From Alopecurus myosuroides (taxonomy: Eukaryota > Streptophyta > Magnoliopsida > Poales > Poaceae), in the NCBI GenBank assembly GCA_028641055.1, contig CM054063.1, forward strand, positions 51,461,827 to 51,525,826: DNA of 64,000 bases. The letters run 5' to 3'. The first letter of the stretch is position 1, and each line of letters starts with the position of its first letter. This document shows, in pieces, positions 24,536-36,322 of this stretch. A program made the position numbers and the translations under genes. Under the pieces are notes generated by a model, which did no database searches, was not told the DNA's origin, and saw only the letters and a program-made list of their open reading frames with translations.

Positions 24536-24547
24536 TAAAGTGCTTTT

Positions 24548-25190
24548 CTTTAACGCCTTTTAGCTAGGCACACAAAGAAGGAATCGAGTGTTTTCAAATG
24601 AAGAAGCATCCAAATCAAGTCCAGAAACCTTCTCAACAATGCATTGTATTTATCTATATAAGTTTTAGATGTCCCTCTCTCAACACTATTGGGTTCACTA
24701 CTTTCATCAAATGGGTTTTCAGGAACAATCCAATCAAAATTATTTTCCAAAGCTTCATGCATTCCTACTAGTTTAAAAGGTATTGGTATTTTGATTTCCT
24801 CGCTGTTTTTTAGGTTCGGTTTTGTCTAATTTTTCAAGAGCACCAATAACATATACACATGAGCCTAGCATCTTAAAACGATCAAATACTTTCCTAGCTT
24901 CTATAGAAACATCACCAAATTCTTTAAGCAAAGTTTCCAAAATAACATCTCTACTTTCAATGTCCTCAACATCATTTAGGTTAAGAAACATTTTCTGCAT
25001 TATGGGGTTAAGGTTAACAAACTTAGCCTCTAACATGTGAACCAAGGAAGCTGCAGCAGTTTCATAATTTAGAGCAAGTTCTACTATGGATCTATCCTAA
25101 AAATCTTCATGGTTACTAACACGATTAAAGAATTCTTCAATGTCATCCTTTCCAATTATAGAACCACTACCTATTGATAAATCTTTCAGG
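24548..25190 (-). pseudogene. Gag-like remnant of pol-less element
   Basis: Reading on the minus strand gives DLSIGSGSIIGKDDIEEFFNRV, a stop, then a long segment at 25045-24773 (MVHMLEAKFVNLNPIMQKMF...FGDVSIEARKVFDRFKML). After a frameshift, 24762-24550 reads MHEALENNFDWIVPENPFD to a stop in TTAACGCC. The 3' border matches the plus-strand copy near 31690-31705 (AAAAGGCGTTAAAGAAAAGC). I do not recognise a domain with certainty. By position after the 5' LTR and leader it is the gag-like ORF of this non-autonomous family. No RT or integrase is present. Confidence 0.6.
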
Positions 25191-25405
25191 GTGAACTTAG
25201 GGAGTAATAGGATGAACTAAAAGCAGGGTAGCAAAATAAACAACTAGAATATGAACTAATTTTTGTGTGTTTTTTATATAAAGAAGCAAACAAGACAAAA
25301 TAAAATAAACTAAGCAAAACAATAACAATGTAAAAAAGATTGGAGGTGAGAGACCCCCTTGCAGAAATCCTCTTTCTCCCCGGCAACGACGCCAGAAAAA
25401 GTTCT

Positions 25406-27016
25406 TGATGACGTGAGAACACACGTTCGTTGGGAGACCCCAAGAGGAAGGTATGAAGAGTACAACACCAAGTTTTCCCTTAGTAAGAAACCAAGGTTTA
25501 ATCGGACCAGTAGGAGAAAGAATTCACTTCTGAAGGTTGATGACAACTGATGTTGGCAGGGCGCACTACCAGGCTCAGCAGAAACGTGAATCTGCACACA
25601 GCACAACCAAGATACTTTGCCCCAACGAAACAGTGAGGTTGTCAATCTCTCCGGTTTTGCTAACACAAAGGATTATACGTAGAGTGTGGAAAATGATACT
25701 TGTTTGCAGTGAAAGAAATGATAACAACAATTGCAGTAAAAGAATAGTGCTTGCAGTAGTTTGTATTATCACTGTAAAAGAATGGACCGGGGTCCACAGT
25801 TAGCTAGTGGTGTCTATCCATAAAAGATAGATAACATGCTGGGTAAACAAATTACAGTTGGGCAATTGACAGAAATAAAGGCTGCACCATAGTGCATATG
25901 CAAGACATGATGATTACTATGAGATTTATTTGGGCATTACAACATGATACATAGACTGTAATCCAGCTGCATCTATGACTAATAATCCACCCTCAAAACG
26001 TAATCCAAGCATACTTTGGGTATTAAGTTGCACGCAACAGATTATTGCATTGAGTAAAGTGCGTAATGTAAACAATAGAATTATCCTTAGACAAAGCATT
26101 GTTGTTTTCTCCCTAATGGCAACAACACATCCAAAATCTTAGAAGTTATTGTAACTCCCAGATAACTGGAGGCATGAACCCACTATCGAGCATAAATACT
26201 CCCTCTTGGAGTTACAAGCATCAACTTGGCTAGATCATCTACTAGTAACGGAGAGCATGCAAGATCACAAATAACATAAACATGATAGATCTATAATCAA
26301 CTTGACATAGCATTCCACATTCATCGGATCCCAACAAATACAACATGTAACATTACAGATAGATGATCTTGATCATGTTAGACAACTCACAAGATCTTAA
26401 CATTGTGTCATAAAGAGGAGAAGACAACCATCTAGCTACAGCTATGGAACCATAGTCCAAGGATGAAGTACTCACGCATCACTCCGGAGGCAGGCATGGT
26501 GATGTAGAGCCCTCCGGTGATAATTTCCCCTCCCGGCAGGGTGTCGGGGAGAGCTTCAGAACCCTACCAAACTAGGTTGACAATGACGGCGGTTGCGAAA
26601 CTTTTCCTGGATGGAGGCTCATGTATTAGGGTTTTCCTGAGAAGGAGTATATATAAGCGAAAGGGCGATGTCGGTGGGTGCCCGAGGGGCCACACCACGT
26701 GGTGGCGTGGCCAGGGGGTGCGCCACCCTATGGTGTGGCTGCCTTAGAGCCCCCTCCGTATATCCTCCGGACTCCATGTACGTGACATAAAAATAGGACC
26801 TTGGGATTTTGTTTCGTCCAATTCCGAGAATATTTCCAAAGCAACTTTTCTGAAACCAAAAACAGCAGAAAGCAGGAACTGGCGCCGTGGCATCTTGTTA
26901 ATAGGCTAGTCTAAAGGAAACCCATAAAATGCTATAAAGTGTATAGAAAACATGTAGCAATTGGGATGAAAACAACATGGATTATCATAAATTATAGATA
27001 CGTTTGAGATGTATCA
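25406..27016 (-). repeat. 5' LTR of minus pol-less element, 1,611 bp
   Basis: On the minus strand it starts TGATACATCTCAAACG and ends ...CACGTCATCA. It is followed by the leader AGAACTTTTTCTGGCGTCGTTGCCGG, whose TGGCGYCGTTGCCGG part is the probable primer-binding site, also seen at 30122 in the plus-strand copy. A TATA-like run lies near 26650. No coding content. Confidence 0.85.
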
Positions 27017-28585
27017 TCTACTTAAGTGGAGCCCTCGTCTACAGTAGAAGCATATGCCAATGGAGCAAGTGATGCACCAACCAAAGAAAAATTTCAAGAC
27101 CCTCCTCTTATTGATCAAGTTGTTATGCAAGAACCAAGTTCTCCTACCATTCAAGCTAGCCAAGATCAAGTCCAAGATCAACCTTCTTCTCATGTTGAAG
27201 AAAGCCATAATGATGATCAAGGCCAACAAACCAGTCAAGACGGGGACCTAAATTATGATCAAGTGATTCCTCCCTGCAACAATGAAGAGATCGAAGCCCG
27301 TCGTGAAGCAAGGATTGTTAAAGCCTTGAAGAAAATTGACTATTCCAATGATAAGTATTGGGCGATCTAAGAGACAAAAGAACCAAAAGAGCTCAATTGG
27401 CAAGACTTAGTGAGCATCAAGCTCTCATATCCATGGTGGAATCAAAGAAAGTGTTTGAGGCTCTCGAGGATCCGGATTGGTTGGAAGCTATGCATGATGA
27501 ACTCAATAAATTTGAGTGCGACAAAGTGTGGAAGCTAGTTGAGAAGCCCAAAGATGACCGCAATGTTATTGGCACCAAGTGGATATTCAAGAACAAGCAA
27601 TATGAGCATGGTATTGTCATAAGGAACAAGTCAAGATTGGTAGCTCAAGGGCACTCCCAAGTGGAAGGCACTGAATTTGATGAAACCTATGCTCATGTGG
27701 CTCGCCTTGAGTCCATTTGTATCCTTCTTGCATATTCATCTACGCACAACTTTAAATTGCAACAAATGGATGTAAAAAGTGCTTTTCTAAATGGTCAATT
27801 TAAAGAGTTGGTATATGTTAAGCAACCACCAGGGTTTGAGGACCCCCCAACTTCCCTAACCATGTCTACAAGCTTGATAAGGCACTCTATGGACTTAAAC
27901 AAGCACCACGTGCGTGGTATGAGCATGTTAGAGAATTGTTGAAAGACCATGGATTTGAAGTTGGGCAAATCGATCTCACCCTTTTCACAAAGTGGGTTAA
28001 GGGGAGATTTTCAAATGCCAACTGTACGTGGTCGGTATTATTTTTGGCTCAACTAATCAAGCTTTCAATGATGAATTTTAAAGCTTATGACTGACAAGTT
28101 TGAGATGTCTATGATGGGAGGGCTCAAATTCTTCCTTGGCTTTAAGATCAAGCAATTCGATCGAGGGACTTTCATATCTCAAGCCAATTATACCCAAGAC
28201 ATGCTCAATAGGTTCAACTTCCAAGATACTAAAGGGAAGATCACTCCAATGCAAACAAGGTGTCATATCAAGCGCAATCCGGATGGTAAAGACGTGGACC
28301 AAAATTTGTATCATTCTATGATTGGTTCTTTGCTTTATCTTTGTGCATCTAGAAGCGATACTGTGTTGAGTGTGGGGGTGTGTGTGCAAGGTATCAAGAG
28401 GATCCTAAGGAAATCCATATGACGGAGGTCAATAGGATCTTTCGATATTTGGTTCATACCTCAAGGTTTGATTTGTGGTACCCAAAGGGTGCACAATTTT
28501 TTCTCAGTGGTACATGTACCCAGATTGGGATGATGATCAAGATGATAGGAAATCGACTTCTGGGGCTTACCAATTCCTTGGTAGG
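27017..28585 (+). pseudogene. Sirevirus copy 1: pol fragment (RT), left part
   Basis: This begins inside pol (TCTACTTAAGTGGAGCCC, matching 61671 onward in copy 2) because everything upstream is missing. It reads through an acidic linker, then RT: FEALEDPDWLEAMHDELNKFE, KWIFKNKQYEHGIVIRNKSR and LQQMDVKSAFLNGQ. The catalytic YVDD has become YVVG (28025-28036), so both active-site aspartates are lost. Frameshifts occur near 27360, 27850-27950, 28000 and 28400. The frame ends in the RNase H block at TSGAYQFLG, where the next element is inserted. Copy 2 at 61840-63656 gives the intact comparison. Confidence 0.92.
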
Positions 28586-30110
28586 TCATAGGTCATAAAC
28601 GTATCCTTAATTTCTAATGTTCCATGTTGTTTTCTTATTGTTTCCCACATGTTTGCTATACACTTTATGCCATTTTATCCATTTCCCGGACTAACCTATT
28701 GACAAGATGCCACGGAGCCAGTTACCTGTTTTCAGCTGTTTTTAGTTTCAGAAAAGTTGTTCTAGAAACATTCTCGGAATTGGAAAATTCGAAGCCCGGA
28801 TACACAGAGCCAGTTCCCACACCATAGGGCGACGCGCCCCTGGCCGCGCCATGGGGTGGTGTGGGCCCCCCGGCCTCCACCGCCTTTGTTTTTTTTTGCC
28901 TATTTATACCCCCGAGACGTACACCCTAAATATATACCACTTCGTCCTGAAAAACACCCGAGGCCTCCGTCATCGTCATCCCGAGATCAGGAGGGTTCTG
29001 GAGCTCTCCCCGGCACCCTTCCGGAAGGGGAATTCATCAGCGGAGAGGTCTACGCCACCATGCCCTCCTCCGAAGTGATGCGTGAGTAGTTCATTCCTAG
29101 ACTACGGGTCCATAGCAGTAGCTAGATGGTTGTTCTCTCCACTTTGTACCACATGTTTAGATCTTGTGAGTTTCCTAACATGATCAAGATCGTCTTTATG
29201 TAATACTACATATTGTGTTTGCTGGGATGTGATGAATGTTGAATGCTATGTCTTCTGATTATCAATCTATCATGTTATCTTCATGCATATGTTATTTATG
29301 ATGTTGCATGCTCTCCGTTATTAGTAGATGCTTTGGCCAAGTAGATGCTAGTAATTCCAAGAGGGAGTATTTATGCTCGATAGTAGGTTCATGCCTCCTT
29401 TGCATCTGTGCTCGAGTGACAGAAACGTGACAGATGGAGGATGTGTTGTTGCCATTAGGGAGAAAACAACGGTGTTTACCTAGTTTACATTTTTTATGTT
29501 ACACACTTTGCTTACGACGATAATCTGTTGCTAGCAACCTAATACCCACGTTTGTTCGGACGATATTCGGAGGGTGGATTATTAGACATAGATGCAGTTG
29601 GATGACGGTCTATATATTTTGTTGTAATGCCCGCATCACATAGTAATCTTTATGTCTTGCATATGCACTATGGTGCAGCCTTCATTTCTGTCAATTGCCC
29701 AACTGTAATTTTTTCACCACACATGTTATTTATCTTCCACGAAGAGACACCACTAGTGAACTGTGGACCCCGATCCTTTTTCCTCATACTGATAAAACAC
29801 TTACTGCTGCTACTGCTTTCATACTGTTTTCCACACCATACGTTTAACCTCTTTGTGTTCAGCAAAACCGGTGAGATTGACAACCTCAATTCTTTGTTGG
29901 GGGCAAAGTTACTTGATTGTGTTGTGTAGGTTCCATGTTGCTTCTGAATCGGTAGTGCGCCCTGCCATCACAGCTGCTTCAACCTTCTGAAGTTACTCCT
30001 TCCTCCTACTGGTTGATTAAACCTTGGTTTCTTACTGAGGGAAAACTTCTGGTGTGCTCATCATACCTTCCTCTTGGGGTCTCCCAACGAGTGCAAGACC
30101 TGCACCATCA
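28586..30110 (+). repeat. 5' LTR of pol-less element
   Basis: It starts TCATAGGTCATAAACG, where the 3' LTR has TGATATGTCATAAACG; the terminal TG has mutated to TC. It ends CTGCACCATCA. Compared with the 3' LTR it lacks about 50 bp near 28800 but keeps about 60 bp near 28980-29040 that the 3' LTR lost. A TATA-like CTATTTATACCC lies near 28899. Confidence 0.93.
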
Positions 30111-30308
30111 AGCTATTTTTCTGGCACCGTTGCCGGGGAGGAAGATAATTTATGCAAGGGGAGTCTCTCACTTCCAATCTCTTTACTTTGTTTTTGTTTT
30201 GCTTAGTTTATTTTATTTTGTCTTGTTTGCTTCTCTTTATCAAAAACACAAAAAAATTTGTTCTTATTCTAGTTGTTATTTTTTCTTTATCATGCTTGCT
30301 AGCAATGT

Positions 30309-31620
30309 TTGATGCCTTTGAAACCAGATCTTATAGGCAATGTGGGTTCACAGAAGAACAACAAAAATATTAGAAGGAACACCGCTTGTCACAAAAAGGA
30401 ATACACTTATGGGAGCAAATTAATAAATTTCATGACTATGATAAAAACTTGTGTTCTACTTATAATGTTACTTATTTCTTTGATAAATCTTGCTGTTGTA
30501 GGAGGTATAAACACCTCCCTTTTCAATGTGAGTATAATGATGATGTTACCATATCTTCTTATGTTAAGGGAAATTATGAATTATATGATGTGGAACAAAT
30601 TGAAGAATTTATTGCTTGGAAGGGTGCATTCGAAATTGCTTATTTACTTGAAAGTATTGATGATGCACCTTATAAATACGAGATTTATGATATAATTGAA
30701 TATTTCTTTGATAATTACAAGGATTGTACTTACTACATATATCTTAATAAATGTTCTTAACCTAAGGAAGAGACTAATGCCTTGCAGGAACCTATGAGAG
30801 AAGAAACTGCTGAATCTGGAAGCTCATTGGATGAAAAAGAGGAGGAGAGTGATGATCAAGAGGCGGAAGAATGGATCTACCCATGTCTACCTCCCAATGA
30901 GAGTAACTCTTTTACTCATACATTATTTGATGAAAGTGATGATCCTATTGATTCTTTTGAAATATCCCTTTTGATGAAACTGATACTTGCTATACTTGTG
31001 ATCTTGATACTACTATGAATGAAACTTGTGAGAATGATACTGCTACTTTTATTTATGATAATCCATTCTACTTGGATAAATCCTATGAGAATCCTCTGTT
31101 TATTCCAACTATTGATATGCATGATAATGAGGATGTTTTTTTAGAAAATTTATATAATAATGCTCTGATGATGGTCCTATGCTACCTGATGTTATAAATT
31201 ATAATTCTACTGAAATAGGATTTCTATAATGTGTCCTATACCTTTTATGAGTGATCAATCATCTTGCTTTGCTATTGCTAAAAGTGGGAAAAAAGAGGAG
31301 CTGATTTTAAATTTTGATCCCACTGTTTTTGAGCTTGATACGAATTGTGCGCTTTTAGATCATGACAAACATGCTTTATGTGATAATTATGTTGTTGAGT
31401 TTGTTCATTATGTTACTGAAAATTATTACGAGAGAGGAAAATATGGTTCTAGGAATTTTCATGTTACTAAAACACCTCTCTTTTTGTTGAAAGTTTTGAA
31501 GTTGCTCTTGTTCTATCTTCCCATGACTTCTAGTTTGAGCCTCTTTAATTTATTTCTTTACAATATTCTTATGCAAACGAAGTGGGTTAGACTTAAAAAA
31601 AAAATCATACTTTGTTCTTG
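30309..31620 (+). pseudogene. Gag-like ORF of pol-less element
   Basis: Overlapping frames read as one broken protein: YRQCGFTEEQQKY (about 30330-30372), KNLCSTYNVTYFFDKSCCCRRYKHLPFQCEY (in 30386-30760), an acidic region SSLDEKEEESDDQEAEEW (in 30782-31018), DNPFYLDKSYENPLFIPTID (in 31015-31197) and ENYYERGKYGSRNFHVTKTP, ending with a hydrophobic segment at 31229-31621. The Cys-rich and acidic segments and the hydrophobic tail are features of proteins seen in related Triticeae repeats. I cannot assign a known domain. It is distinct in sequence from the gag-like remnant at 24548-25190, so the family's coding region varies or that copy kept another part. Function unknown. Confidence 0.55.
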
Positions 31621-31699
31621 ATGCTCTCTTTTGCTTAATTCATATTTCTTATGTGAGCATCTTCACACTTGATTCCACTTTTCTGGGCGTAGCTAAAAG

Positions 31700-34360
31700 G
31701 CGTTAAAGAAAAGCACTTCTTAGGAGATAACCCATGGTTTTATTTTTGCTTTGTTTTTCTATGGTTTATTTGAGTTAAGGGGTTGTATAATTCTGTAGCA
31801 ACTCCTTTGTATCTTTATTTTCATGTTTTATTAGAGCCAAGTAAGGTTTCTGACGAGAGTTGGAGTTGGTTTTCGGATTTCTGCGCAGGAAACAGATTTC
31901 TGCTGTCCACCGTAAAAACTCGTATAGATTCATAGAAAAATTAGAATGACCTGAAATTTCTTGTGCTTATTTCCGGCTAATTCCGCAAACTTTTAAGTCT
32001 TTAAGCTTTTCGATCTGATCAACGTACAGTTCCTCGAAAAAATTCGTCTTTACAGACTATTCTGGTTTTGACAGATTCTGCCATTTTTCTTGCATTTGCT
32101 CTTTTGCGATGGCAAGTGGATTTCTTTTCTTCACGAAACATCAGTGGCTGTAGCTAATGTTTAAAAGTATCAATGATTTTTTTTCCATATAGAACCAATG
32201 GATTTTTAATTGTTGCACTAACCCTCTAAATGCGAATTACTGTTTGAGTGTGGTGTGAAGGAAGTTTTCAAGGGTCAAGAGAAGAGGTGATATATGTGAT
32301 CAAGAAGAGTGCAAGGTCAAAGCTTGGGTATGCCCCCGTGGTTCATCCAAGAATATTTTTAGAATACTCAATCATCTAAGCTTGGGGATGCCCAAGGAAT
32401 CCCCTTCTTCATCAACAATCTATGAGGTCACTTCTCGTGAAACTATATTTTTATTCGGTCACATCATATGAAGTTTACTTGGAGCGTCTGTTTGTTTTTA
32501 TTTTGTTTTCTTTTGTTTTCCTTGCTGCAATAATATATTTGGACCCTAGCATTCTTTGTTTGCGAGAGAGGCACGCTCCGCTTTTTCGTTTGAATACTTG
32601 CTATGCTAGTGTTCTTAGTTTTTCTTCTAGTTGCTGCAAAAATTCTTGTTTAGCTCATGTTTTCATTGCATCTCTTTTTCAGAGCTGTTAGTTTTAGTAG
32701 TGTTATGTGAGTCCTCTCATGTTTTCCTGCCGTATCATTTAGAGAGTTTTTGTTGAATCATGTTTGTATGGTGCTTGTTGGGAAAAGAAACTGCTGCTTG
32801 AGATAGAATTTTTGACGGTGCAAGTAGATCCTTGTATAGACTGTGGCTAGACTTTTTCATATCATGCTAGATGTTATTTTAGTTCTAAAGCCTCCTGGTT
32901 ATTTAGTATCATGATTAGCCTCAAATAGCTAAGAGTGTTTAATGTTCCATTGAAAGAATCATGAGTTGTTCTTGTCATTGAAGCATAAATTTGTATTTTT
33001 CTCCTTTGAATGTTTTATTTGGTTGACTTGGCGCATGCTCACACCATGTTTATGACTATGAACCAGTCACGAATAGCCTCCATGATCATTTAGTTTTTGA
33101 ACTTTTGGTACCACTTATGCTTTGATTAATGCTGTTTATGTCGCTATGCATGATTATGGCTCTTATGCTCTCTTGATTTGTCGCTCCCAGTCTTTTGCTA
33201 GCCTCCACCCGTACTGAGTATGTGCTCTACTCGTGCATCCAACTCCCAAAAACCAAAGTTTTCCCATTGTGTCCACCATACCTACCTACATGTGGTATTT
33301 AACCGCCACTCCAAAGTAAATTGCTCATGTGTTACCTTTAAAACTTTCAAAATTACTCCTGTTTTAGCTCATGAGGACGTAAATAGAGAATCTTTATCTC
33401 ACTTGTTGATTGGACTTTCACACCCTGGACTAGTGGCTTCACCCTTCAATGATAGAAGAGCTGGAAGCGGGGTGCCCAGCCCCAAATTAATAACAACAAA
33501 TTATCTTCACTATTTCCCCCCCTGATTTATCAGTCAAAGCATAATTGTGTAAACAAAAGAGAAAGAGGCATGAGCTTCTACCTAGATGCGTCCATCTATG
33601 GGAGCCACACTTGTGAAGTCTAGTTGGCTTGTGATGTACTCTATTTTCTGTTTACCATTCGTTGACATAAGCATACACCTCTCTTAAAATATAGACACTC
33701 CTCCACGATATGTGATTGTTGGCAGGGACCCGAGGATTTGGTTAGCCATGGTTTGTGAAAGATGGTTGGGAGGAGTGTCAAGTTTTTATACCTCTGTTTA
33801 ATAAAATAAAAGCTCTAGCACATGAGTAATCCATGCTTCCCTCTGCGAAGGGCCTTTCTTTTAATTTTATGTTGAGTCTCCATCTTCTAACTTTATGCAC
33901 GGTTGAGAGAGCATAGTTGCCATTCTGATTTTTATGTGCATTTGTCCCAGAAACATTATTAATTGATTCATGATGTGTTATTGCTAGTTCTCTAATTATT
34001 TTTTCTAGTCTTCCTCATGAACTTTGAAGGTGTCCTAGCATTTATGTTTTTCCCACTCTTAAGGACTAGCGAAATATCACTTTGACATGTTTTCTCTATA
34101 CTTGAAACAAACGTATATCTTTTGTTGCATTGTTATTCATGATCTTTTATTTGTGTTACTTCTCATGATGCAAGGTGATTGTTATGCTTTATTATTAAAA
34201 TTCTATCTATCATGCTTGTGTTTAAGTTCTATGATCTCAACTTACTTATGCTTTTACATTATTTATGATCAAGTTTATCTTGGTAGCATGTCACCTAACA
34301 AATTATGTGTTTTTATCGTTTACCTACTCGAGGACGAGTAGGAACTAAGCTTGGGGATGT
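31700..34360 (+). other. Non-coding internal region of pol-less element
   Basis: No protein signal is seen here. The last 350 bp (about 34010-34360) match 55113-55468 closely enough to mark a second member of the family. The region ends with the purine-rich tract before the 3' LTR (CTAAGCTTGGGGATGT). Confidence 0.7.
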
Positions 34361-35924
34361 TGATATGTCATAAACGTATCCTTAATTTCTGATGTTCCAT
34401 GTTGTTTTCTTATTGTTTCCCACATGTTTTCTATACACTTTATGTCATTTTTATCAATTTTACGGAGTAACCTATTGATAAGATGCCACAGAGCCAGTTC
34501 CCCGTTTTCTGTTGTTTTTAGTTTCAGAAAAGTTGTTCTGGAAATATTCTCGGAATCGGAAAATTCGAATCTCGGAAGTCTTAGAATTCCCGAAGGTTCC
34601 ACGGAGCCCCGAAGAGACCCAGAGGGGGCCCTCAGGGGGCCCACACCATAGGGCGGCACGCCCCTGGCCGCGCCATGGGGTGGTGTGGCCCCCCCCGGCC
34701 TCCACCGCCTTTGCTCTTTTGCCTATTTATACCCCCGAGACATAAACCCTAAATATATACAACTTCGTCCCGAAAAACACCCGAGGCCGCCGTCATCGTC
34801 ATCCCTGGACTACACCCTACACCACCATGCCCTCCTCCAAAGTGATGCGTGAGTAGTTCATCCCCGGACTACGGGCCCATAGCAGTAGCTAGATGGTTGT
34901 TCTCTCCACTTTATACCTCGTGTTTAGATCTTGTGAGCTGCCTAACATGATCAGGATCATCTTTATGTAATGCTACATGTTGTGTTTGCTGGGATCTGAT
35001 GAATATTGAATGTTGTGTCTTCTGATTATCAATCTATAATGTTATCTTCATGCATATGTTATTTATGATCTTTCATGCTCTCTGTTATTAGTAGATGCTC
35101 TGGCCAATTAGTTGCTAGTAACTCCAAGAGGGAGTATTTATGCTCGATAGTGGGTTCATGCCTCCTTTGCATCTGTGCTCGAGTGACAGAAACATGACGG
35201 ATGGAGGATGTGATGTTTCCATTAGGGATACAACAACGGTGTTTACCTAGTTTACATTACACACATTTATTACGGTGATAATCTGTTGCTAGCAACTTAA
35301 TACCCAACGTTTGTTCAGATGATATTCGGAGGTTGGATTATTAGACATAGATGCAGTTGGATGACGGTCTATGAATTTTGTTGTAATGCCCGCATGAATC
35401 ACATAGTAATCTTTATGTCTTGCATATGCACTATGGTGTAGACTTCATTTTTGTCAATTGCCCAGCTGTAATTTGTTCACCACACATGTTATTTATCTTC
35501 CACGTAGAGACACCACTAGTGAACTGTGGACCCCAGTCCTTTTTCCTCATACTGATGAAACACCTACTGCTTTCATACTGTTGCTACTGCTTTCATACCG
35601 TTTTCATACTGCTGCTACTGCTTTCATACTGTTTCCTATTGTTTTCCACACCATATGTTTAACCTCTTCGTGTTCAGCAAAACCGGTGAGATTGACAACC
35701 TCACTGCTTCGTTGGGGCAAAGTGATTTGATTGTGTTTTGTAGGTTCCACGTTTCTTCTGATCCGATAGTGCGCCCTGCCATCTCAGCTGCTTCAACCTT
35801 CTGAAGTTACTCCTTCCTCCTACTGGTCGATTAAACCTTGGTTTCTTATTGAGGTAAAACTGCTGCTGTGCTCATCATACCTTCCTCTTGGGGTCTCCCA
35901 ACGAGTGCAAGACCTGCACCATCA
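34361..35924 (+). repeat. 3' LTR of pol-less element
   Basis: It starts TGATATGTCATAAACG and ends GCACCATCA, followed by the target duplication GTAGG. At 35565-35640 a short unit of the form CTACTGCTTTCATACTG is repeated three to four times; the 5' LTR has only one to two copies at the matching place (about 29808). Confidence 0.93.
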
Positions 35925-35929
35925 GTAGG

Positions 35930-36322
35930 TCTTTGGTGATTTGGTCTTCTAAGAAGGAAAATTGCGTATCTCTCTCTACCGCCGAAGCCGAGTATGTGGA
36001 AGCTACTAGTGCGTGCACTCAATTGTTGTGAATGAGGAAAACACTTAAGGAATATGATGTCCATTGTGACAAAGTGCCTCTTTTGTGCGATAATGTAACT
36101 GCCATCAAATTTTCTTACAATCCGGTGCAACATACAAGAACGAAGTATATTCAGATTCGTCATCACTTCATTAGAGATCATGTTGCCCGTGGAGATATTA
36201 AGCTAGCATATGTTCCCACCAAGGATCAACTTTCCGACATATTCACGAAGCCACTTGATGACACAAGATTGATGTTCTTGAGGAATGAGCTAAATATCAT
36301 AGATTCAAGGAGCTTGACTTGA
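35930..36322 (+). pseudogene. Sirevirus copy 1: RNase H end of pol
   Basis: Pol resumes after the insertion at LVIWSSKKENCVSLSTAEAEYVE and runs to FTKPLDDTRLMFLRNELNIIDSRSLT and a stop at 36320-36322. A TGA at 36029-36031 stands where copy 2 has Trp (TGG), consistent with a G-to-A change. The match to 63265-63656 is continuous in all other respects. Confidence 0.93.

Larger units (their letters stand above)
16908..27016 (-). mobile_element. Pol-less LTR retrotransposon (minus), with nested LTR
   Basis: The LTR ends TGATGGTGCG at 16908 and GATGTATCA at 27016 define a minus-strand element. The 5' LTR is on the right (25406-27016). A short internal region with a gag-like remnant follows, and the 3' LTR on the left is split by a solo gypsy LTR (17091-23075). 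Without that insert the element is about 4.1 kb, far shorter than the related 7.3 kb copy at 28586-35924, so much of the internal region is missing. Flanking pentamers (CCCAA on the left, TCTAC on the right) do not match, so one or both ends were rearranged after insertion. Confidence 0.8.
28586..35924 (+). mobile_element. Complete pol-less LTR retrotransposon, 7.3 kb
   Basis: Two LTRs in direct orientation (28586-30110 and 34361-35924), an internal region of 4.25 kb, and the perfect 5-bp target duplication GTAGG (28581-28585 and 35925-35929) mark a complete insertion in RNase H of Sirevirus copy 1. The internal region has a probable PBS (TGGCACCGTTGCCGG, 30122), a broken gag-like ORF (30309-31620), then about 2.7 kb without coding signal and the purine-rich end GCTTGGGGATGT. 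No protease, RT or integrase exists, so it depends on another element's enzymes. It resembles the LARD-type non-autonomous elements of Triticeae. Confidence 0.95.

Noticed and set aside
28624..29089. Short plus-strand frames in the LTR (67-77 codons)
   Set aside because: They lie in LTR sequence, differ between the two LTRs and contain no domain.
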